Origin: Metallosphaera hakonensis JCM 8857 = DSM 7519
Lineage (GTDB): Archaea > Thermoproteota > Thermoprotei_A > Sulfolobales > Sulfolobaceae
Direction: 5' to 3'
Assembly (NCBI RefSeq): GCF_003201675.2
Contig: NZ_CP029287.2
Span: 1,426,001-1,490,000 of the forward strand
DNA: 64,000 nt
In this document: in pieces, positions 58,249 to 64,000 of the stretch
Position numbering within the stretch: the first letter of the stretch is position 1
How the letters are laid out: each line of letters begins with the position of its first letter
Position numbers and translations under genes: made by a program
The notes under the pieces: generated by a model
Databases searched by the model: none
What the model saw: only the letters and a program-made list of their open reading frames with translations
What the model was told of the DNA's origin: nothing

Positions 58249-59609
58249 GTTCTTTCACCCTTCCTTATCATAAAGCATGCAACAGAATGGCCTTCATTCA
58301 CGTCAACCATCTCTGGTTCTCTTATCCTACATTCGTCCATGGCAAATGGACACCTGGGGGAGAAGGCACACCCAGGGGGAGGACTTCTCATGTCTGGGAC
58401 AGAGCCTGGAACTGTCTTAAGCACGGTTTTGTCCATGGTAGGTATAGATTCCATCAGCATCTTAGTGTAGGGATGGAGTGGTTCCTGGAATATTTCCTTT
58501 ACATCCCCTATCTCCACTATTTTTCCAGCATACATTATGCCGATCCTATCAGAAACTTCTGCCAGGACAGATAGATCATGAGATATGAAAATGAAGGACG
58601 TGTTGAAGTCTGACTTCAGGTCCTTGATCAGGTCCAATATCTGTGCCTGAATTGTAACGTCCAACGCGCTCGTGGGTTCATCCATTATTACCACTTTGGG
58701 GTTGTTAGCCAACGCTATCGCGATAACAATCCTTTGCCTCATTCCTCCAGATAACTCATGGGGATATAGCTTGACTACCTTTTCTGGATGAGGAATCCCA
58801 AGGAAGGTAAGAAGTTCTACTGCTAACCTATATCCCTCTCTAATCAGGGCATTCTTTGCAAACCTAGATACCACAGGAAATTTGGTCATATTTTTCTGAA
58901 CCAGTGATATACCCATGATGTCCACTCTAGATAGTTTAACGTTGGCTAAACCCAGGATCATTTTTTCCTTTCTAGCTTCATGTATGTCTCTTCTTCTCCA
59001 TATAGAGAGTATTTGCTCGTCTAAACCCTGTAGACCTCTCCTTTCTATCTCCTGAAGGAAATTTTCTTCCCCTTGAGTTTTCAATATGTTCAGTAACTGT
59101 CTTAGTTCAGCTTGTGTAACCTTGTTTCGGCTTAGTGCCCGTCTAATCAACCTTTCTGGATCATGAAAATAAATGGCTTCAGCGATCTGATAGCCAACAG
59201 GGAGAACTGGGTTCAAGGCAGTTAACGGTTCTTGGAATACCATGGAAATCTTTTTTCCTCTTATCTTCTGAAGCTCTTTATTCAACTTTTTTATTAATTT
59301 CTCGTTTCTTTTTACGCTGAACTTTGAGGTTTTTGAACCGTAATCTCTTAAGGTCTTTATCACGTCTATACTATCTAGAAGTACAGCTCCACCTTCAACT
59401 CTTGCGTTTCTTGGAAGAAGGCCCATAATGGTGAGACCTAATGTGGACTTCCCGGAACCGCTCTCTCCTGCGATTCCCAGTACTTCGCCTGAATAAAGGT
59501 TTAGGCTGGCTCCTCTAAGTGCTTTGTAGACACCCCTTCTAGTGTAAAAGCTTAGTTTGAGATCCCGGACCTCTAGAACCTTTTCTTTAGTTTTTACCTG
59601 TGACATCAA
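58245..59609 (-). CDS. Peptide ABC transporter ATP-binding protein (OppD/DppD-like)
   Basis: A 454-residue ATPase, about 120 residues longer than bacterial OppD. It shows Walker A GESGSGKS, Q-loop VFQEPLTALNPVLP, signature LSGGMRQRIVIAIALA, Walker B VVIMDEPTSALD and cysteine motif GCAFSPRCPFAMDECR. The extra length is a charged helical insertion between the Q-loop and the signature (from FHDPERLIRRALS to about FAKNALIREGY), within the helical subdomain that contacts the permease. It overlaps its neighbours by 4 bp on both sides. Confidence 0.9.
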   Translation of the reverse strand: MMSQVKTKEKVLEVRDLKLSFYTRRGVYKALRGASLNLYSGEVLGIAGESGSGKSTLGLTIMGLLPRNARVEGGAVLLDSIDVIKTLRDYGSKTSKFSVKRNEKLIKKLNKELQKIRGKKISMVFQEPLTALNPVLPVGYQIAEAIYFHDPERLIRRALSRNKVTQAELRQLLNILKTQGEENFLQEIERRGLQGLDEQILSIWRRRDIHEARKEKMILGLANVKLSRVDIMGISLVQKNMTKFPVVSRFAKNALIREGYRLAVELLTFLGIPHPEKVVKLYPHELSGGMRQRIVIAIALANNPKVVIMDEPTSALDVTIQAQILDLIKDLKSDFNTSFIFISHDLSVLAEVSDRIGIMYAGKIVEIGDVKEIFQEPLHPYTKMLMESIPTMDKTVLKTVPGSVPDMRSPPPGCAFSPRCPFAMDECRIREPEMVDVNEGHSVACFMIRKGERT

Positions 59610-60535
59610 CTTCTCCTCCTGGGGTCAATGACGTCTCTAAGCCCATCTCCCATTAAATTCACAGAGAGAGCGAATAAGGTTATGGCTAATCCAGGAAATA
59701 TCACGGTCCAAGGTGCAGACTGGATGTAGTTCAGTCCTAAACTAGTAAGGTAACCAAGTTCGGGTATATTGGCATTCGGTATGAAACCGATGAATGCTAG
59801 GGTCGCGAATATCCCCACCACAGAGCCCAAGTCAAGGGATATCTGAACTAGGATAGGAGGTAGAGTGTTAGGAAGTATATGCCTAAACATTATCCTGAGG
59901 TTACTTGCCCCAGAGGCCTTTGCTGCCTCTATGAACATGCTCTCCCTAAGGCTAAGGGTTAAGCTCCTAGAGTATCTAGCGTATATGGGCCACCAGACAA
60001 TAATTAATGCAATAACCATGCTGTTCAGACTTCTGCCTAATACGAAGCCCACGGCTAATGCCAGCACTAGATATGGTACACTAAAGAATATGTCGGTAAC
60101 TCTCATGAGTACTTCATCAAGGTAGCCCCCTATGTAAGCAGCCAAGACTCCTATAACGGCTCCTATTAGGGCACCGCTAACTACTATGAGAAGGGAGAAA
60201 CCTAAGTCCACCCTTATAGCCTCCATTATGGCCTGAAGTAGATTTACTCCAGGATATGTGGTTCCAAGGGGATATTGGGCTGAGGGAGGCTGTGGAACTG
60301 GATTAATGAAATTGTAGATGAGTGTGTTAGGGTTTCTTACACCGATTACCTCTGGGTAAAATTGCATTAGAAGTGCATCAATAACGTATCCCAAAAAAAT
60401 GATCAGTCCTGCAACGGCGGTTTTGTTTGAAAGGAAGACTTTCATTGATAGTTTTAAGTTATAAAATCTCTTTTCCTCCTCATCGAATATCTGTTTTTCC
60501 ATGGATTTCACCTCAATATCTGATTCTTGGATCAA
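59606..60535 (-). CDS. Peptide ABC transporter permease (OppC/DppC-like)
   Basis: A 309-residue inner-membrane subunit with an N-terminal helix followed by the BPD_transp_1 domain of about five helices. The coupling EAA-like loop reads EAAKASGASNLRIMFRHILPNTLPP, where the Q/H-RHILPN pattern is typical of DppC. It overlaps the DppB-like gene by 23 bp. N- and C-terminal tails are charged and cytoplasmic. Confidence 0.92.
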   Translation of the reverse strand: MIQESDIEVKSMEKQIFDEEEKRFYNLKLSMKVFLSNKTAVAGLIIFLGYVIDALLMQFYPEVIGVRNPNTLIYNFINPVPQPPSAQYPLGTTYPGVNLLQAIMEAIRVDLGFSLLIVVSGALIGAVIGVLAAYIGGYLDEVLMRVTDIFFSVPYLVLALAVGFVLGRSLNSMVIALIIVWWPIYARYSRSLTLSLRESMFIEAAKASGASNLRIMFRHILPNTLPPILVQISLDLGSVVGIFATLAFIGFIPNANIPELGYLTSLGLNYIQSAPWTVIFPGLAITLFALSVNLMGDGLRDVIDPRRRS

Positions 60536-61577
60536 TTATTGCGTAAATTATGTCTAAAACTAAGGTGGTTATTACTAGAATAATTCCAAATATCAAGGTA
60601 GATGCCATGACTCCACCTACGTCATCATTAAGTAGAGCCTGAGTTGTCCAATATCCTATCCCAGGGAAATCGAACACTGTCTCAACTACCACTACTCCAC
60701 CTAGTAAGCCAGCTACTGTATAGCCAAAGGAAGTGACCACGGGAAGCATAGCGCTTTTCCTAGCATGAAGGTTGTTCACTACCTTCTCTGGAACTCCCTT
60801 GGCTCTAGCCAGTTTTATGTAGTCCTGCTCCAGGGTTTCAAGCATGCTGGCCCTAAGTATTCTTATTATTCCGGCCATTACGGCCAAGGCAAGAGTTAGT
60901 GCTGGCATTATAAGGTGAAGAAAGGCATTCCAAGCCACTTGGAAATCCCCATGAATCATTGCATCGATCAACAGTATGTGAGTTGGATATGATATTCCAT
61001 TTACATACCACGGTAGACCTGATACTAGTTGAGCACTAACCTCACCGCTGAATGGCAACAACCCCGTATATACTCCTAGAATAAGAATCAATGCAATGGC
61101 AATTAGGTAAATGGGCATGGAATATAATGTGAACGAGAAGACCCTGATCCCCTGATCTGCAGCTGAATCCCTGTTAACGGCAGAGAACACTCCGAGAGGT
61201 ATACCTATTAGCCAAATCAACAGGGCAGCAAATAGAGATAAAATAACTGTATTCGGAAGGAAGAGCTCCACTGCTGTAGATACAGGCCCACTAAATATTG
61301 GAGTGTTCGTGTATCCGAAGTTTCCAGTCAGGACCTGTCCCAACCAATAGAAATACTGAATATAAACGGGCTGATTCAGATGGAATTCTTGAGTAAGCCT
61401 TTGTATTGCTAATTCTCTGGCCTGTCCTGTTAATCTAGGGTTCAAGTATTCTGACAGAATTAAATTGTTTCCTTGTAAATGAATTAGAATAAATACTAAA
61501 AGAGTTAAACCAATTAGTGTAGGGACGAGTATAGCGATCCTTCTCAAGATGAAGGTCCATAACTTAATAAGAATCAC
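60513..61577 (-). CDS. Peptide ABC transporter permease (OppB/DppB-like)
   Basis: A 354-residue permease with the conserved DppB start FILRRIAILVPTLIGLTLLVFILIHL and the coupling loop DYIKLARAKGVPEKVVNNLHARKSAMLPV. GYTVAGLLGGVVVVETVFDFPGIG is the family C-terminal signature. It follows the binding-protein gene after 39 bp and pairs with the DppC-like permease to form the channel. Confidence 0.93.
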   Translation of the reverse strand: MILIKLWTFILRRIAILVPTLIGLTLLVFILIHLQGNNLILSEYLNPRLTGQARELAIQRLTQEFHLNQPVYIQYFYWLGQVLTGNFGYTNTPIFSGPVSTAVELFLPNTVILSLFAALLIWLIGIPLGVFSAVNRDSAADQGIRVFSFTLYSMPIYLIAIALILILGVYTGLLPFSGEVSAQLVSGLPWYVNGISYPTHILLIDAMIHGDFQVAWNAFLHLIMPALTLALAVMAGIIRILRASMLETLEQDYIKLARAKGVPEKVVNNLHARKSAMLPVVTSFGYTVAGLLGGVVVVETVFDFPGIGYWTTQALLNDDVGGVMASTLIFGIILVITTLVLDIIYAIIDPRIRY

Positions 61578-61616
61578 CTTCCATGATAATAATAAGAAGT
61601 AGAATAAAAAAGAAAA

Positions 61617-64000
61617 TTATCCCTTAACCCACCAGTAGTATAGGCTATCTCCAGCTCCACCTATCATTGGGTTCTCTTCGTAAGAGATATGGCCTTGATA
61701 ACCGGTCATGTACGGCTTAATGACCCAGAAGTAGTTTGGCTGTTGAGTGTAGACATACATATACAGGTTAATAGCTATCTGTTCAGCCTGCTTGTAGTAG
61801 TACGCAGCCTGAGTAGCATTGGCAGTGTTATCAGCTTCTTCGATATATGTGTTAAGTTCCTGATATAGTTTAGCTTGGTTGCCGTGTCCCAAAGATTGGA
61901 GATATTGTACTGTCCATCCATCTGGGGCAGGATATGTACCGTTCTCTAGGTACATGGCGTTGACGAAGTCTGAAGGATAAGGATAATCAGCGATCCACCC
62001 TAAGTAGTAGATGGGCATTGGGTTCTGACCTGGTACTTCTAGCCCTATAATTTCAGAGAACGGTAAGTAGAGGGGTTGAGCCTGAATGTTGGGGTCTATC
62101 TGGTTTAATGTCTGTGCCCACATTTGTGCGGCAGCGTAGTCCACTGTGTCGCCAGAGGATACTATAATTGGGATATTGATGGAGACGTTATACATACCAG
62201 ACTTGATTAGTAGTTCCTTTGCGTAAGATAGGTTGAATGTTGGAACGTTATTTAACTCATTTGGAGGGACGTAATAGGGTAGTCCGGGTATTATTACTCC
62301 AGCATATGGGGAAGCGAAATTGAAGCCGTATTTCTCGTTTCCTACAATGTTATCAATATAGTTAGTGTAGTTGAACGCATATGCGAAGGCCTCTCTAACG
62401 TAAAGGTTAGCGAAGTAGTCAGACGGTATATGGTATTGTGTGCCCAACGTCTTAAGGCTCGTATTGCTTACGTTGATGTTGAACACGAAGAAGAACTCGG
62501 ATAACGTGGGGAATTCATAGAGGTTAGCCTGTCCCTGTGCCTCAAGTTGTTTCAAGGATGGGAAGTAGTTAGTTGGAAGGCCGGTCACTATATCTGCCTT
62601 TCCTGATGCGAAGAGCTCATATGCAGTCTGTGGATCCTTAACCCAGTTAATAATCACTGTGTCATTTGGAGCGGGTATTCCAGGTACTCCCTTAAAGTAT
62701 GGATTGGGAACCAGAACAACGTATTGTCCTGGAACGTAGGTCTTTATCATGTATGGGCCTGATGTGACAGGGTTATTCTGAACCTGGGTATTGTAGTTCC
62801 CCTCGTTAGCATATTGCTCATATTGCAAGAAGCCCTGAGGCGTGAAAGTAATCCCTGCGCCTACTTGTTCTAACCATTTGGCGTCTACAATTCCTGCACC
62901 TAAGGGATCAGCTACAGCGGTAAAGAACAACTGAGGCGGTGTAGGTTTAACGAGATGGAATGTCACAGTATTCGTTTGGTTATTGTATGTCACTGCGTTC
63001 ATGATCTCTTGAAATGACTGGTTCATGTTGGAGGAGGTGACTATGGGAACTCCGATTGTGGCACCTGGAACTAGATATTGGGCCAATATCCAGTCTGGTG
63101 TACCTGGTGATCCACCTACGAACAACAGAGCCCTTATGACAGAATACCAGACATCGTAGGCAGTTAAGTTATCACCGTTAGCGAAATGAAGACCGTCTCT
63201 AATATGGAACGTATAGACCGTGTAGTTAGATGAAATGCCTCCATTCTGCACCGTAGGGACTTCACTTGCAGCAAATGGTATAAATGAAGTTGTACTGGAT
63301 CCGTTGTATACTAGGAGGGTCATGAACACGTTAGATACAACCTCGAAGCCTACGCTTTCATAGTCGATCTGCGGATCGAAGGAGTAGGGACCTCCAGGCA
63401 CATTCTCTGCCACAGTTATAACTCCAGGATTGGGCACGGTTCCGTTGAACAACTTCAAAGAGAATGGTACGCCACTCCCCGTGACCGCTACAGTTTGATA
63501 TGTTGTATATTGATAGGTAGCTCCTGAAGACACATTCTGCGTTACAAGAGTTAGAGTAACGGTGTAAAGTCCAGGCGAGGAGTAGGTAGTATTTACTGGG
63601 TTTATTTCGGGGTCTAGGGTGGAGGAGTTGGCCATGACAGTGAGAGTCTGTCCGTTACCGAAGTTCCAGATGTATTTATAAATAGTCATATTTTGTCCGG
63701 AGGGCGGTTGAAGGTATCCTCCATATAGATAAACTAAGCTACCAGCCTGCACCACTGGTGCAGTGGGGTTCTTTGAACTATCGAATGAAATCACAGGTAT
63801 TGAAAGATATTGAGTTGCCGTAGAATTTAGAACTCCAAGGATTTGTAATTCTAGAAGTGAAGTGCTGGTGTTTTGAACAGGTTTTCCGTTTAGATACTCC
63901 TGAGCATATATCAGATATGTACCTGGTTGATTATAGGTGTAAGTAAATTCTATGGAGCTAGATGTAGCTGTCTGATTAAGTGTTTGCCCGTTTCCTAAAT
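61617..64000 (-). CDS. Extracellular peptide-binding protein with PKD-type region (5' end missing)
   Basis: The solute-binding subunit of the adjacent transporter, at least 794 residues; the frame is open to the window edge. A family 5 (OppA/DppA-like) binding domain fills the last ~600 residues: YTFHIRDGLHFANGDNLTAYDVWYSV, SGPYMIKTYVPGQYVVLVPNPYF and YVREAFAYAFNYTNY. Upstream are one or two beta-sandwich repeats with PKD features: YIWNFGNGQT, YSSPGLYTVTLTL, and further upstream YTYNQPGTYLIYAQEYL. Many N-X-S/T sequons suggest heavy glycosylation. The PKD part may hold the binding domain away from the membrane or S-layer. Confidence 0.9.
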   Translation of the reverse strand, partial: LGNGQTLNQTATSSSIEFTYTYNQPGTYLIYAQEYLNGKPVQNTSTSLLELQILGVLNSTATQYLSIPVISFDSSKNPTAPVVQAGSLVYLYGGYLQPPSGQNMTIYKYIWNFGNGQTLTVMANSSTLDPEINPVNTTYSSPGLYTVTLTLVTQNVSSGATYQYTTYQTVAVTGSGVPFSLKLFNGTVPNPGVITVAENVPGGPYSFDPQIDYESVGFEVVSNVFMTLLVYNGSSTTSFIPFAASEVPTVQNGGISSNYTVYTFHIRDGLHFANGDNLTAYDVWYSVIRALLFVGGSPGTPDWILAQYLVPGATIGVPIVTSSNMNQSFQEIMNAVTYNNQTNTVTFHLVKPTPPQLFFTAVADPLGAGIVDAKWLEQVGAGITFTPQGFLQYEQYANEGNYNTQVQNNPVTSGPYMIKTYVPGQYVVLVPNPYFKGVPGIPAPNDTVIINWVKDPQTAYELFASGKADIVTGLPTNYFPSLKQLEAQGQANLYEFPTLSEFFFVFNINVSNTSLKTLGTQYHIPSDYFANLYVREAFAYAFNYTNYIDNIVGNEKYGFNFASPYAGVIIPGLPYYVPPNELNNVPTFNLSYAKELLIKSGMYNVSINIPIIVSSGDTVDYAAAQMWAQTLNQIDPNIQAQPLYLPFSEIIGLEVPGQNPMPIYYLGWIADYPYPSDFVNAMYLENGTYPAPDGWTVQYLQSLGHGNQAKLYQELNTYIEEADNTANATQAAYYYKQAEQIAINLYMYVYTQQPNYFWVIKPYMTGYQGHISYEENPMIGGAGDSLYYWWVKG

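Overview
The window is chromosomal DNA from a thermoacidophilic crenarchaeon of the order Sulfolobales (Sulfolobus, Metallosphaera or Acidianus type). The order-level call rests on several lineage markers. These are RNA polymerase subunit Rpo13, two paralogues of the heterotrimeric sliding clamp (PCNA1 and PCNA3), reverse gyrase TopR1 next to the Cdc48 ATPase, a TFB1 with a reduced zinc ribbon, and GGTGA-type ribosome binding sites mixed with leaderless genes. I cannot fix the genus. No rRNA, CRISPR array or intact insertion sequence is visible.

Layout. 1-8.7 kb: RNA polymerase and translation cluster on the + strand (rpoB end, rpoA1, rpoA2, rpl30e, nusA, rps12, rps7, EF-1alpha, rps10), interrupted by one antiparallel DUF151 gene. 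8.7-14.8 kb: an intron-bearing tRNA-Ser(GGA), a cobyrinate amidation gene, two membrane or secreted proteins, and a riboflavin operon (ribB, ribC, ribH, arfA) ending in an amidohydrolase. 14.7-22.1 kb: PCNA1, rpo13 and a membrane HerA-like ATPase diverge from an Lhr-type helicase, followed by rpl14e, cbf5 and a methyltransferase. 22.1-24.05 kb: tRNA-Ser(TGA) and tRNA-Asp(GTC) in an otherwise gene-poor stretch with decayed coding fragments. 24-31.8 kb: PCNA3 with a two-gene methionine synthase, rps15, RNase HI, CbiX, then rps6e, aIF2-gamma, a PIN protein, rpo7, spt4 and dephospho-CoA kinase. 31.8-43.7 kb: phosphoglycerate mutase and Cdc48 diverging from reverse gyrase, a nitrilase-fold pseudoenzyme, rps25e, a TrmB-like regulator, a small ribbon-helix-helix protein, TrmI and two A-type ATPase subunits. 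43.8-56.1 kb: KEOPS genes (kae1, bud32) with rps27ae, rps24e and thi4; UbiX; tRNA splicing endonuclease, a PhoU-like protein and glyS; agmatinase, rpoP, aIF1 and TFB1. 56-64 kb: a dipeptide/oligopeptide ABC transporter operon whose binding protein carries a PKD-type region and runs off the window.

RNA processing links several parts of the window. The cbf5 reading frame is broken by a 19-nt insert that folds into a textbook bulge-helix-bulge (BHB) and splits the catalytic Asp codon. Both tRNA-Ser genes carry 12-nt insertions in the anticodon loop. The endonuclease expected to cut all three (EndA) is encoded at 49.5 kb. Two box C/D guide RNAs not covered by any protein gene were found by eye. 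One overlaps the stop codon of the ribbon-helix-helix gene and has an 11-nt match to the 16S 530 loop. The other fills the gap between apgM and the dephospho-CoA kinase gene and has a 13-nt match to the tRNA-Ser(TGA) of this window.

Promoter layout is also notable. Three divergent pairs (cdc48/topR, rps25e/TrmB-like, glyS/speB) have start codons about 50 bp apart, with one palindromic TATA core in the middle placed to give leaderless transcripts in both directions. All functional calls come from reading the sequence; no database search was run.
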